Part shown: piece by piece, positions 44,117-53,340 of the stretch
Position numbering within the stretch: the stretch's first letter is position 1
Layout of the letters: each line of letters opens with the position of its first letter
Source of the DNA: Kutzneria kofuensis
Lineage (GTDB): Bacteria; Actinomycetota; Actinomycetes; Mycobacteriales; Pseudonocardiaceae
NCBI RefSeq assembly: GCF_014203355.1
Contig: NZ_JACHIR010000001.1
Coordinates: forward strand, 7,504,038-7,568,037
DNA length: 64,000 bases
Direction of reading: 5' to 3'
Position numbers and translations under genes: made by a program
Notes under the pieces: model-generated
What the model was told of the DNA's origin: nothing
Databases searched by the model: none
Seen by the model: the letters and a program-made list of their open reading frames with translations, nothing else

Positions 44117-44887
44117 CTATCGGACGGCCACCAGCACGCGATCGTCACCGGACTGCCACACGGTGCCGATCTCCCGGAAACCGGCCTGCTGGAGCAACTC
44201 CACGTGGACTTCCAGCCCGGGGCCGATGCCGTGGTCGTGCGCCGGCAGCGCCCGTTCCCGCCGCTGCGCGAGCAGGTCGGCAAACGTTTCCTCGGCCTCG
44301 ACCGCCGTCCACCACTGCTCCCAGCTCTCGTTGGTGATCACGCCCTGGCGCGCCTCGCGCTGGTGCCGCACCAGCCGCTGCAGCTCGTGCAGCCGGGGCT
44401 GCGCCTCGGCGAAGTGGTCGCCGTCGACGAAGACGCCACCGGGCTCGATCAGCTCGGCGAGGTCCCGGTAGAGCTGGCCGAGCGCCGCCTCGGACAGCCA
44501 GTGCAGCGCCGTTGTGGACACCGCCGCCTGGACCTTGCCGGCCAGCCCCAGGGCGTCCGTCCAACCGGGATCGCCGAGCCGCGCCTCGACGAATCGCACG
44601 GCCGACGGAGCGGTGGCGCGGGCGAAGGCCAGCAGCAGCGGGTCGGTGTCGATTCCCACCAGGTGGGCGGCGGGCAGGCGCTCGGCCAGCCGGGCGGCCA
44701 GCGAGCCGGGCCCGCAGCCGAGGTCGAGCACGGTGGGCGACGAATGCTGGCGGAGCGTGTCCGTCGCGACGTCCCCGATAACTGTGAACCGCAGCTCACG
44801 ATCGGCGATGTAGCGCTCCTGCTGCGCGTCCCAGCGGCGCAGCCAGGCGGCCGCGACGGCCGGATCGACGACATCGGTGCTGGTCAT
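44117..44887 (-). CDS. class I SAM-dependent methyltransferase
   Basis: A 256-residue enzyme with motif I (TVLDLGCGPGSLAARL), motif II (HLVGIDTDPLLLA), and motifs IV/VI (VQAAVSTTALHWLSE, LIEPGGVFVDGDHF). The C-terminal part resembles trans-aconitate or UbiE-type methyltransferases. The ATG at 44887 follows GGGGAGGG; a longer frame to 44932 runs through the promoter. An inverted repeat in the promoter suggests control by a dimeric repressor not encoded here. The substrate is unknown. It is divergent from the peptide-transporter operon. Confidence 0.87.
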   Translation of the reverse strand: MTSTDVVDPAVAAAWLRRWDAQQERYIADRELRFTVIGDVATDTLRQHSSPTVLDLGCGPGSLAARLAERLPAAHLVGIDTDPLLLAFARATAPSAVRFVEARLGDPGWTDALGLAGKVQAAVSTTALHWLSEAALGQLYRDLAELIEPGGVFVDGDHFAEAQPRLHELQRLVRHQREARQGVITNESWEQWWTAVEAEETFADLLAQRRERALPAHDHGIGPGLEVHVELLQQAGFREIGTVWQSGDDRVLVAVR

Positions 44888-44913
44888 GGGCCCTCCCCTG
44901 TTTCGGTCCTTAC

Positions 44914-44928
44914 TGCAAGCTACTTGCA
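44914..44928. promoter_or_regulatory. TGCAAG-N3-CTTGCA inverted repeat
   Basis: Perfect 6-base arms with a 3-base spacer lie 26 bases upstream of the methyltransferase start, in the divergent promoter region shared with the transporter operon. The size suits a TetR- or PadR-type dimer. The regulator is unknown. Confidence 0.5.
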
Positions 44929-45032
44929 ACAAGTCGAGATCTCAAGGGGTGGACGGCCGATCGACGGATGCCGAGGCCGGATAGGGTCTGCGACCATCCG
45001 TGCACGGACCGATATCGAGGTGGGGGATCACC

Positions 45033-46733
45033 ATGACCTGGCGACGACCGTCCCTGTTGGTGGCCGGTGTGTTACTGGCCGGCACCGCGACCGCCTGCGG
45101 CGGCGGCAGCCAGAACACCGCCACGGCGTTCGACCCGAACAACTGCCAGGGCGGCACGCTGGAGATCCTCAACCAGAACGACGCCGGCTCGCACCTGGAC
45201 CCGGCCCGGCTCTACACCTCCGGCGGCGGCAACATTCCGTCGCTGCTGTTCCGCACGCTGACGACGCGAGCCCGCAAGGCCGGCGCCGACGGCGCGAAGG
45301 TCGCCCCCGACCTGGCCACGGACACCGGGGAGCCGAACGCCGACGCGACCGTGTGGACCTACCACCTCCGTGACGGCCTGAAGTTCGAGGACGGCACGCC
45401 GATCACCGCCGCGGACGTCAAGTACGGCATCGAGCGCGGCTTCGCCGCCGAACTGCCCGGCGGCGCCCCGTACCTGCACGACTGGCTGGTCAACGCGCAG
45501 AACTACCCAGGTCCGTACAAGGACCCGAACGGCATCGCGGCGATCGAGACGCCGGACGCCAAGACCATCGTCTTCCACCTGAACTCGCCGCACGGCGACT
45601 TCCCGTACCTGGCCACGGCCACGCAGTTCGCGCCGGTGCCCAAGGCCAAGGACACCGGGGCGGACTACGAGAAGCACCCGGTCTCCAGCGGCCCGTACAA
45701 GATCGAGTCGTACGACAAGGGCAAGAGCGTCGTGCTGGTCCGCAACACCAACTGGTCGCGGGAGGTTGACCCGAACCGGCTGGCCTGCCCGGACCGCATC
45801 GAGGGCACGTACGGCCTGGACCCGGCGGTGATCAACCAGCGGCTGTCCACCGGCACCGGCAAGGACGCCGACGCGGTCACCACCGACACCGACCTCGGCC
45901 CGTCCGAGCTGGCCCAGCTGGACGGCAACCCCGACCTGGCCAAGCGGGTGGCCAAGGGCGGCTTCCCGTACACGTTCTACCTCGCGTTCGACAACACCAA
46001 GGCGCCGTTCGACAACATCAAGGTGCGCCAGGCGTTCAACTACGCCATCGACCGCACCTCGGTGGTGAACGCGGCCGGCGGCAGCTCGCTGGCCTACCCG
46101 GCGACGACCTTCCTGCCCAACAACAAGAACATGGGCTACCAGGCGTTCGACTTCTTCCCGGCGGGCGCGAGCGGCGACCCGGCCAAGGCCAAGCAGCTGC
46201 TGGCCGAGGCCGGCTTCCCCAACGGCATCACGGTGACGCTGGCGCACCGGTCGGACGACGCCGAGCAGGACGGGCCGAAGGTGGCCACCGCCGTGCAGGA
46301 CGCGTACAAGAAGGCCGGGATCACGGTCAAGCTGCAGAGCATCGACAGCGACAGCTACGGGACCACTGTGGACAATCCGGCCACGCAGCCGCAGATGGCG
46401 GTGCAGGGCTGGGGCGCGGACTGGCCGTCCGGCGGGCCGTTCATCATCCCGATCTTCGACGGCCGCCAGTACCTGGCCGGCGGCGGCAACTTCAACACCT
46501 CGCACTTCAACGACCCGAAGGTCAACGCCGAGATCGACGAGATCAACAAGATCACCGACCCGGCCCAGGCCGCGCAGCGGTGGGGCCAGCTCGACGCCGA
46601 GATCAGCAAGCAGGCGCCGAACGTGCTGCTGTTCCACACCACCCAGCTGCGCCTGTTCGGCAAGAACGTGCGCAACGCCTTCGTCAGCGACTGGACCGGC
46701 GTCTACGACCTGTCCCAGGTGTCCGTGAAGTGA
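45033..46733 (+). CDS. peptide/nickel-type ABC transporter substrate-binding lipoprotein
   Basis: A 566-residue family 5 solute-binding protein. The signal peptide ends in the lipobox ATAC (Cys22), so the protein is lipid-anchored outside the cell. The N-terminal GGTLEILNQNDAGSHLDPAR, the DGLKFEDGTPITAADVKYGI signature and the PFDNIKVRQAFNYAIDR segment mark the two-lobed oligopeptide-binding fold. The start ATG follows GGTGGGGGA. Its stop overlaps the first permease start by four bases, and it heads a five-gene unit. Likely ligands are short peptides; this cannot be read from sequence. Confidence 0.93.
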   Translation: MTWRRPSLLVAGVLLAGTATACGGGSQNTATAFDPNNCQGGTLEILNQNDAGSHLDPARLYTSGGGNIPSLLFRTLTTRARKAGADGAKVAPDLATDTGEPNADATVWTYHLRDGLKFEDGTPITAADVKYGIERGFAAELPGGAPYLHDWLVNAQNYPGPYKDPNGIAAIETPDAKTIVFHLNSPHGDFPYLATATQFAPVPKAKDTGADYEKHPVSSGPYKIESYDKGKSVVLVRNTNWSREVDPNRLACPDRIEGTYGLDPAVINQRLSTGTGKDADAVTTDTDLGPSELAQLDGNPDLAKRVAKGGFPYTFYLAFDNTKAPFDNIKVRQAFNYAIDRTSVVNAAGGSSLAYPATTFLPNNKNMGYQAFDFFPAGASGDPAKAKQLLAEAGFPNGITVTLAHRSDDAEQDGPKVATAVQDAYKKAGITVKLQSIDSDSYGTTVDNPATQPQMAVQGWGADWPSGGPFIIPIFDGRQYLAGGGNFNTSHFNDPKVNAEIDEINKITDPAQAAQRWGQLDAEISKQAPNVLLFHTTQLRLFGKNVRNAFVSDWTGVYDLSQVSVK

Positions 46734-47662
46734 CCGCTCCGTCCGAGGCCAGACCCGGATTCCGGGTTTTCGCCGGCCGGTTCCGCACCGACCGCGCCGC
46801 CGTGTTCGGCGCGGTCGTGGCGGGCCTGCTGGTGCTGCTGGCGATTCTCGCCCCCGTGCTGACGGCGATCGAGGGGCAGGACATCGCCACGTTCCACAAC
46901 GACCTGGTGGACTCGGCCCGCGGCGGCGTGCCGATCGGGCCGCTGGGCGGGATCAGCGGCCAGCACTGGCTCGGTGTGGAGCCGCAGACCGGCCGCGACC
47001 TGTTCGCCCGCGTTGCCCAGGGCGCGCAGATCTCGTTGCTGGTGGCCGTTTCCGCGACGGTGGTGCAGGTCTTCCTCGGCGTGGTCGTCGGTCTGGCCGC
47101 GGGCCTGGGCGGAAAGCTGTTGGACACGGTGTTGTCCCGGATGGCCGACATCACGATCGCGTTCCCGGTCATCATCTTCTCGCTGGCGCTGCTGACCATC
47201 GTGCCGGACAGCTTCCCACGGCCGCTGCTGCTGGCGCTGGTCATCGGCGTGCTCGGCTGGGGCGGCACCGCCCGTATCAGCCGGGGGCAGACGTTGTCCT
47301 TGCGCACCAGGGACTTCGTCGCCGCGGCCCGGCTGTCCGGCGCCGGCGGGTTCCGCATCGCGCGCCGGGAGATCCTGCCCGGGCTGGCCGCGCCGGTGAT
47401 CACCTACGCGGCCTTGCTGTTGCCGACCAATGTGATCACCGAGGCGGCGCTGTCGTTCCTCGGCGTCGGTGTGCGGCCGCCGACCTCGTCGTGGGGCCAG
47501 ATGCTGTCCACCGCGACCACGTGGTTCCGCAGCGATGTGATGTACGTGCTCATCCCCGCGTTCATGGTGTTCCTCACCGTGCTGTCGTTCACGTTGATGG
47601 GTGAGGGGGTCCGGGTGGCGCTCGACCCGCGCACCACCCGGCTGACCAGGAAGGCGGGCTGA
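46730..47662 (+). CDS. ABC transporter permease, DppC/OppC type
   Basis: A 310-residue membrane protein with an N-terminal OppC-type helix (FRTDRAAVFGAVVAGLLVLL), a periplasmic stretch (GQHWLGVEPQTGRDLFARVA) typical of DppC, and five further helices. The EAA coupling loop is in AARLSGAGGFRIARREILPG. The GTG start overlaps the binding-protein stop. It forms the channel with the next gene. The C-type gene preceding the B-type gene is the reverse of the usual opp/dpp order. Confidence 0.92.
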   Translation: MTAPSEARPGFRVFAGRFRTDRAAVFGAVVAGLLVLLAILAPVLTAIEGQDIATFHNDLVDSARGGVPIGPLGGISGQHWLGVEPQTGRDLFARVAQGAQISLLVAVSATVVQVFLGVVVGLAAGLGGKLLDTVLSRMADITIAFPVIIFSLALLTIVPDSFPRPLLLALVIGVLGWGGTARISRGQTLSLRTRDFVAAARLSGAGGFRIARREILPGLAAPVITYAALLLPTNVITEAALSFLGVGVRPPTSSWGQMLSTATTWFRSDVMYVLIPAFMVFLTVLSFTLMGEGVRVALDPRTTRLTRKAG

Positions 47663-47663
47663 G

Positions 47664-48656
47664 GTGCTCGGCTACGCGGTGCGCCGGCTGGGCGGCGTGG
47701 CGGCGGTGCTGCTGATCATGTCGGCGGTGGTGTACCTGCTGTTCTACCTGATGCCGGCCAATCCGGCCCAGCTGGTGTGCGGGGTCAAGGCCTGCACGCC
47801 GGACCGGCTGGCGCTGATCTCGCACAGCCTCGGCCTGGACGAGCCGCTCTACCTGCAGTACTGGCATTTCCTGTCCGGGCTGGTCGTCGGCCGGGACTTC
47901 AGCATGGGACCGTCCATTGTGCACTGCGCGGCGCCGTGCCTCGGTTATTCCTTCCAGTACACCGAACCCGTGCTGCAGATGATCCTCGACCGGCTGCCGG
48001 TGTCCGGTTCGCTCGTGGTGGGCGCGGCGATCCTGTGGCTGACCTTCGGCATCGGCATCGGCGTGCTGTCCGCGCTGCGCCGGGGCCGGTGGGTCGACCA
48101 CGCCGTGAACACGATCGTGCTCGGCGGGCTGGCGGTGCCGGTGTTCATCACCGCTCTGCTGTCGCTGATGGTCGTCTGTGTCTACCTGCAGTGGCTGCCG
48201 TTCCCGACCTTCGTGCCGTTCGACGAGGATCCGCTGCTGTGGGCGCAGAACCTGATCCTGCCGTGGATCGTGCTGGCGTTGACCACGATGCCGGTCTACG
48301 TCCGGATGTCCCGCGCCGGCATGCTGGAGGTGTTGGCCGAGGACCACATCCGCACCGCCCGCGCGTACGGGCTGCCGGAGCGGCAGGTGATCGGCCGGCA
48401 CGCGCTGCGCGGCGCGCTCAGCCCGCTGATCACGTTGGCGGCGCTGGACATCGCCGCCATCCTGACCTCTTCGGTGCTCACCGAGTCGGTGTTCGGCCTG
48501 CCCGGCATCGGCCAGCTGACCGTGCAGGCGGTGCGCAACGTCGACCTGCCGGTGGTGGTCGGGTTGGTGCTGCTCATCGGGTTCGTCATCGTGGTGTGCA
48601 ACGCGGTCGCCGACCTGCTCTACGCGGCGGTCGACAAGAGGGTGAGCGTGTCGTGA
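47664..48656 (+). CDS. ABC transporter permease, DppB/OppB type
   Basis: A 330-residue six-helix permease. The N-terminal VRRLGGVAAVLLIMSAVVYL helix and GLDEPLYLQYWHFLSGL are DppB hallmarks, and the EAA loop lies in AYGLPERQVIGRHALRGALS. A periplasmic insert has closely spaced cysteines (VHCAAPCLGYSF), and another pair occurs earlier (LVCGVKACTP), so disulfides are likely outside the membrane. It starts 1 base after the C-type permease and overlaps the ATPase start by four bases. Confidence 0.92.
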   Translation: MLGYAVRRLGGVAAVLLIMSAVVYLLFYLMPANPAQLVCGVKACTPDRLALISHSLGLDEPLYLQYWHFLSGLVVGRDFSMGPSIVHCAAPCLGYSFQYTEPVLQMILDRLPVSGSLVVGAAILWLTFGIGIGVLSALRRGRWVDHAVNTIVLGGLAVPVFITALLSLMVVCVYLQWLPFPTFVPFDEDPLLWAQNLILPWIVLALTTMPVYVRMSRAGMLEVLAEDHIRTARAYGLPERQVIGRHALRGALSPLITLAALDIAAILTSSVLTESVFGLPGIGQLTVQAVRNVDLPVVVGLVLLIGFVIVVCNAVADLLYAAVDKRVSVS

Positions 48657-50281
48657 GTGAATCCGTTGTGTCGGTGCGGGATCTCGTCATCGACTTCCAC
48701 ACCGAGGGCGACACCGTTCGCGCCGTCGACGGGCTGTCCTTCGATCTGAAGGCGGGTCGGGCGCTCGGCATCGTGGGGGAGTCCGGCTCCGGCAAGAGCG
48801 CGACCGCGCTGTCCCTGCTGGGTTTGCACCGTGGTGGCAACGCGGACGTCACCGGTTCGATCGACGTGCTCGGCACGGACGTGCTCAAGGCGTCGAACGA
48901 ACAGGTGCGGCGGCTGCGCGGCAGCCGGATCGCCATGGTGTTCCAGGACCCACTGTCCGCTTTGGACCCGTTCTTCAGCGTCGGCGACCAGATCGTCGAG
49001 GTGTACCGGGCCCACAACAAGGTCGACCGGCGCGCCGCCCGCGCGCGGGCGGTCGAGGTGCTGGACCGCGTCGGCATTCCCGACGCCGCGAGGCGGGTGA
49101 AGGCCTACCCGCACGAGTTCTCCGGCGGCATGCGGCAACGGGCGCTGATCGCGATGGCTTTGGCGCTGTCGCCTCAGGTCCTGGTGGCCGACGAGCCGAC
49201 CACGGCGCTGGACGTGACTGTGCAGGCGCAGATCCTGGACCTGATCCACGACCTGCGCGAGGAGACCGGGATGGCGCTGATCCTGGTCACCCACGACCTC
49301 GCGGTGGCCGCCGGCAACGTCGACGACGTGCTGGTCATGCAGCACGGCAAGGCCGTCGAGCACGGCCCGGCGGCGGAGGTCCTCGGGGCGCCTTCGGCGG
49401 CGTACACCCGCGAACTGGTCGCCGCGATCCCGCGGTTGGAGCAGCCGCGGGAGTCCAAGGTCGTCGGCGGCGAGCCGCTGGTGCAGGTCAAGGACGTGCA
49501 CCAGGTCTTCACCGTCGGCTCGTTGCTCAACCGCGCCAAGGTGCACGCCGTCGAGGGCGTGACGCTGGACGTGCTGCGCGGCGAGGCGCTCGGTGTGGTG
49601 GGGGAGAGCGGCAGCGGCAAGACCACGCTGGCCCGGATGATCGTCCGGCTGCTGCGGCCGACCTCGGGGCAGATCCTCTTCGACGGTCGGGACATCGCCT
49701 CGGACAAGGAGATCCGGGCGGTCCGGCGGGACCTGCAGATGGTGTTCCAGGACCCGGTGTCCTCGCTCAACCCGCGGCGCACCGTCGGCGAGAGCATCGC
49801 CGACCCGCTGCGCGTGCAGGGCGAGGACGCGTCCCGCAAGCGGGTCCGCGAGCTGCTCGAACTCGTCGGCCTCGACCCCGACCGGATCGACCGCTACCCA
49901 CACGAGTTCTCCGGCGGGCAGCGGCAGCGCATCGGCATCGCGCGGGCCCTGGGGTTGCGGCCCAAGCTGCTGGTCTGCGACGAGCCCGTGTCCGCGCTCG
50001 ACGTGTCGACCCAGTCGCAGATCATCCGGCTGCTAGCCTCCCTGCGGACCGAGTTCGACCTGACGCTGATCTTCGTGGCGCACGACCTCGCGGTGGTGCG
50101 GCAGGTCAGCGACCGGGTCGCGGTGATGAGCAAGGGAGCCGTGGTGGAGCTCGGCGAGACCGATTCGCTGTACGACAATCCCACGCACCCGTACACCAAG
50201 GCACTGCTGGCGGCGGTGCCGGTGCTCGACCCCGAGCTGGCCCGGCAGCGCCGGCTGGAACGCGGGCAGCTCGCCCTGTGA
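48653..50281 (+). CDS. fused double ATP-binding protein (DppD-DppF type)
   Basis: A 542-residue protein with two complete ABC ATPase domains in one chain. Domain 1 (about 1-265) has Walker A GESGSGKSA, signature SGGMRQRALIAMAL and Walker B VLVADEPTTALDV. Domain 2 (about 280-542) has GESGSGKTT, SGGQRQRIGIARAL and LLVCDEPVSALDV, and a C-terminal OppF-type tail (YDNPTHPYTKALLAAVP). Both sites look active. The fusion replaces the usual separate D and F proteins and powers the importer encoded upstream. The GTG start overlaps the permease stop. Confidence 0.94.
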   Translation: MSESVVSVRDLVIDFHTEGDTVRAVDGLSFDLKAGRALGIVGESGSGKSATALSLLGLHRGGNADVTGSIDVLGTDVLKASNEQVRRLRGSRIAMVFQDPLSALDPFFSVGDQIVEVYRAHNKVDRRAARARAVEVLDRVGIPDAARRVKAYPHEFSGGMRQRALIAMALALSPQVLVADEPTTALDVTVQAQILDLIHDLREETGMALILVTHDLAVAAGNVDDVLVMQHGKAVEHGPAAEVLGAPSAAYTRELVAAIPRLEQPRESKVVGGEPLVQVKDVHQVFTVGSLLNRAKVHAVEGVTLDVLRGEALGVVGESGSGKTTLARMIVRLLRPTSGQILFDGRDIASDKEIRAVRRDLQMVFQDPVSSLNPRRTVGESIADPLRVQGEDASRKRVRELLELVGLDPDRIDRYPHEFSGGQRQRIGIARALGLRPKLLVCDEPVSALDVSTQSQIIRLLASLRTEFDLTLIFVAHDLAVVRQVSDRVAVMSKGAVVELGETDSLYDNPTHPYTKALLAAVPVLDPELARQRRLERGQLAL

Positions 50282-50901
50282 GGGTCGGCCCGGTGAAGCT
50301 GCCCGTCCGCTGGCCCGTGGTGATCGTGGTCGGCGTCGTGCTGGCCACGGTCGGCCTCGTCGGCGGGTACTGGGACCGTGTCGACCACTCGGCCGCGAAC
50401 GCCCGACACGCGGCGGCTGTCGCCGAACTGCGGGCCGACGACGTCGAGGTGCGCGTCCACGGCGTGAACGAGCTGGAGCAGGTGACCAAGCAGTCGCCCG
50501 GCGACCAGCCCGTGATCACGACCGAGTTGTCCGCGTTCATCCGGTCCGCGGCGGGAGCCCGGAACTGCCGGGACCACCAGGTCGGCCGGGACGTGCAGGC
50601 CGCGCTGAGCGTGCTGACCCGGCGCCGCCCCACCTCCGACCAGGACGCGGTCATCGACCTGCACGGGACGTGCCTGCGCAAGGCGGAGATGGCCGCCATC
50701 AACCTGGTGCACGCCAATCTCGCCGGGGCCGACCTGGGCGGCGCCAACCTGCGCTGGGCCGTGCTGGACGGCGCCGACCTGAGCGGCGCGAACCTCGGCG
50801 GGGCCGACCTCAGCTACGCGCATGCAGTGGACGCCAACCTCACGCGCGTTAACCTCGACGGCGCGAACGTGGTGGGAATCAACACGAACTACTCCCGCTG
50901 A
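50278..50901 (+). CDS. membrane-anchored pentapeptide-repeat protein
   Basis: A 207-residue protein whose GTG start overlaps the ATPase stop by four bases. Residues about 12-30 form one membrane helix. The middle (35-130) is helical and charged. The C-terminal 70 residues are about eleven pentapeptide repeats of A(D/N)LxG type (ANLAGADLGGANLRWAVLDG), a right-handed quadrilateral beta helix. The last gene of the transporter operon, it is not part of known importers. The helical part resembles a domain often found in actinobacterial pentapeptide membrane proteins. Function unknown. Confidence 0.82.
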   Translation: MRVGPVKLPVRWPVVIVVGVVLATVGLVGGYWDRVDHSAANARHAAAVAELRADDVEVRVHGVNELEQVTKQSPGDQPVITTELSAFIRSAAGARNCRDHQVGRDVQAALSVLTRRRPTSDQDAVIDLHGTCLRKAEMAAINLVHANLAGADLGGANLRWAVLDGADLSGANLGGADLSYAHAVDANLTRVNLDGANVVGINTNYSR

Positions 50902-50930
50902 CGCGTGCCTCAGCTGCACCGCGCGCAGGC

Positions 50931-52538
50931 TCACTTCGTCGGGAGCAGCACCGCCGATGGGTGGGCGGCGTCGTGGAAGACCTCCACGGTGGTGCGATGC
51001 GGCGTCGTGGCGGTCGGCAGGGGCTCGTCGCCGCCGAGATTGCGGGCGTACCGGGGGAAGGCGCCGGCGGCGACCAGAACCCGGATCCGGTGCCCGCGGC
51101 GGAACACGTGCGCGGTGGGCGACAGCTGCACGGACACCTTGGTGATGCCGTCGGGCCGGACCTTCACCAGGTCGTCGCAGATGTTCACGGACCGGCCCCG
51201 CCGATCCACGTCGCACACCCGCACGAACAGGTCGCAGCTGGGCCGGTCGGCCCGCAGCCACACCTCGGCGGCGACCTCGCCGATCACCTCCAGGTCGGCC
51301 TCCAACACGTCCGAGGTGAACGTCAGGACGTCGGAACGCCGCTCCAACGGCCGGTTGTCCACCGCCCCGGCGCCGCGCGCCTCCAGCTTCGCGCCGCCGA
51401 GCGAGGGCGTCGGGTCGGACGGGTCGTACGTGAAGGCGGTCGGCGGCATGAAACCGCCGGGCACCGGCCCCAGGGCGTTGCCCTCACGAAGATGCCAGCG
51501 CTGCTGCGTGTACCCCGCGGGCGGCCACTGGTCGAACTCCCGCCACTGCTTCACGCCCATCACGAACAGCCGCACCGGGGCCCGGTAGGCGGGCTTGGCG
51601 CCCCGGGCCAGCGGCCCGGCCCAGCGGACGGTCTCCCAGATCGACGCGGCCATGCCGCGGAGGTCGGAATGCGCCCATGGGCCGATCGTCAGCCGCGGCG
51701 GCCGGCCGGCGGCCACCAGCGCCTGGTAGTCGCGCAGTTGGTCGGCCAGGAAGATGTCGTACCAGCCGGCGATGGAGCTCACCGGCACCTTCACCTCGCC
51801 GACGGTGTCGCTGAAGTCCTCGTCCTTCCAGTACGGGTCGTCCTGGTCGTGGTGCAGGCAGTCCTGGTAGAACGGCCACTCCCGGCCCAGCGCGACCCGG
51901 TCGCCGTCGGCCAGCGGCAGCGTGCGCATCGCCGCCTCGACCTTCTTGCGGCGGAAGGACGCCCGGAGCCCGGCGAACCGCTGTTCCTGGGTCGCGGTCA
52001 GCACCGACCAGTTCATCAGGGTTTCCAGCTCGATCCGGCCCGGCCGCAGGAACGTCATGGCCAGCCGCGACGACGTGACGTGCGGAACCATCGCCTTCAC
52101 CTGCACGGGTGCGTCCGCGGCGACGACCCACTGGGTGTAGCCGAGGTAGCTGGGACCGGTCAGCACCACCGAGCCGTCGAACCACGGCTGCTCGGCCAGC
52201 CAGCGCAGCACCGCGTGGCCGTCGGCGCGCTCCTGCCGCATCGCGCGGAACTCGCCGCCGCCGGAGCCGAAGGTGCCCCGGGTGCTGACGACCACGACGT
52301 GGAAGCCGCGCTCGGCCAGCAGCCGGCCGAACATCCAGCCCAGCGGCCCGCCCCGGCCGTAGGGGGAGCGGATCAGGGCGGTCGGGTGCTTCTGCTCACC
52401 CTCGGGAGACCAATGGTTCGCGAGCAGCGTCACACCGTCGTCCGCGGGGATCGGCAGGTCCCGCTCCACCGCCACCTTGCGCACCGTCGCCGGCGGCAAC
52501 TTCAGCAACCGTTGCGCGACCCAACCAGTCACCGTCAT
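50931..52538 (-). CDS. CocE/NonD-family serine hydrolase
   Basis: A 535-residue alpha/beta hydrolase of the X-Pro dipeptidyl-peptidase/cocaine-esterase group. The fold opens with LPIPADDGVTLLANHWSP; the nucleophile Ser is in VVLTGPSYLGYTQW, the Asp region is at VSSIAGWYDIFLADQ, and the His is in IGPWAHSDLRGM. The C-terminal jelly-roll (from about 340) is complete and ends HRTTVEVFHDAAHPS. It should cleave an ester or amide. No signal peptide is visible. It ends 29 bases from the convergent pentapeptide-repeat gene. Confidence 0.92.
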   Translation of the reverse strand: MTVTGWVAQRLLKLPPATVRKVAVERDLPIPADDGVTLLANHWSPEGEQKHPTALIRSPYGRGGPLGWMFGRLLAERGFHVVVVSTRGTFGSGGGEFRAMRQERADGHAVLRWLAEQPWFDGSVVLTGPSYLGYTQWVVAADAPVQVKAMVPHVTSSRLAMTFLRPGRIELETLMNWSVLTATQEQRFAGLRASFRRKKVEAAMRTLPLADGDRVALGREWPFYQDCLHHDQDDPYWKDEDFSDTVGEVKVPVSSIAGWYDIFLADQLRDYQALVAAGRPPRLTIGPWAHSDLRGMAASIWETVRWAGPLARGAKPAYRAPVRLFVMGVKQWREFDQWPPAGYTQQRWHLREGNALGPVPGGFMPPTAFTYDPSDPTPSLGGAKLEARGAGAVDNRPLERRSDVLTFTSDVLEADLEVIGEVAAEVWLRADRPSCDLFVRVCDVDRRGRSVNICDDLVKVRPDGITKVSVQLSPTAHVFRRGHRIRVLVAAGAFPRYARNLGGDEPLPTATTPHRTTVEVFHDAAHPSAVLLPTK

Positions 52539-52733
52539 CGCCCCAGCCTGCCATGGCTACTCTCCGTGTGCGTTCGGTACCGCGACCACGGTCGGCATTC
52601 GGGTGATTACTGCCCGTTTCGCTAGGCCGAGCGGGTTGTTCTGGATGAACCGGGATTAAACGGGCGCGCGTGGAGGCACCTTTGTGGTGCATTCTTGCTG
52701 GTACCGGCCCAGCGAGGGCAGGAGGTACCCCTG

Positions 52734-53048
52734 ATGCCAGACAGCTCCGCGGCCCTTCCGCTCCGCAACTACAACCGGCTCACGTTCGGTGAGCTGGCCG
52801 ACCAAATCCAGTGCCTCACCGCGCACGAACTCCACCAGTTACTGGCCTACGAATGGGTGCAGCGGCAGCGCGCCGAGGTGATGGCGCTGCTGCGGGCCCG
52901 ACTCACGGAACTGGGCACCGGCGTCGCCCCCTCGGGCACGCCCGGCGTCTTCATTCCACGGCAGGCCAGCAGCCCGGAGAACCTGCCGGTGATGCCGCGG
53001 ATCGACGCCGCCGTCGAGGGAACAGAACACGAGCGTCCGACGTTGTGA
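52734..53048 (+). CDS. conserved hypothetical protein, 104 aa
   Basis: The ATG at 52734 is 8 bases after GGAGG. The protein has a helical core (YNRLTFGELADQIQCLTAHE then LHQLLAYEWVQRQRAEVMAL) followed by a Pro/Gly-rich tail. The N-terminal half resembles a short actinobacterial domain found in small proteins of this type (PxxxYxxLTxxEL followed by LLxYE), which I know only as a domain of unknown function. It is soluble and probably oligomeric. A strong terminator hairpin lies about 110 bases downstream. Confidence 0.75.
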   Translation: MPDSSAALPLRNYNRLTFGELADQIQCLTAHELHQLLAYEWVQRQRAEVMALLRARLTELGTGVAPSGTPGVFIPRQASSPENLPVMPRIDAAVEGTEHERPTL

Positions 53049-53157
53049 GGACTGGTCGGCGGCGAGCGAGCCGCGGTGACCGCGTCGATGACTCCCCTCA
53101 CATCCGCGGATAGCGGCAGTCCCGAATGCCGCCCGCAGGCGCCCCGCCGACCCAGTC

Positions 53158-53197
53158 GCCGTTCCGGGACAACTACCCCCGTGCGTCCCGGAACGGC
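53158..53197 (+). terminator. 12-bp terminator hairpin
   Basis: GCCGTTCCGGGA (53158-53169) and its exact complement (53186-53197) surround a 16-base loop in the non-coding stretch after the 104-residue protein gene. The rest of 53049-53340 shows no gene I can support. Confidence 0.75.
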
Positions 53198-53340
53198 GCC
53201 CCGAAGGGGCATCCAGCCCCGGCCTGTTTCCCGTTTCGACGGCACGGACGTGATCAGAATTACCTGAACCCTTATTTCGGGAGTCAAATCCGTGTTGAGG
53301 GGGTAAGAGAAGGGGCAGAGGTCGGGGAAAGGAACCTGAG

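Noticed and set aside
42274-44337. Open frame of 687 codons on the plus strand
   Set aside because: It is fully antisense to the GH36 alpha-galactosidase gene, whose catalytic motifs are intact; the composition is that of a GC-driven shadow.
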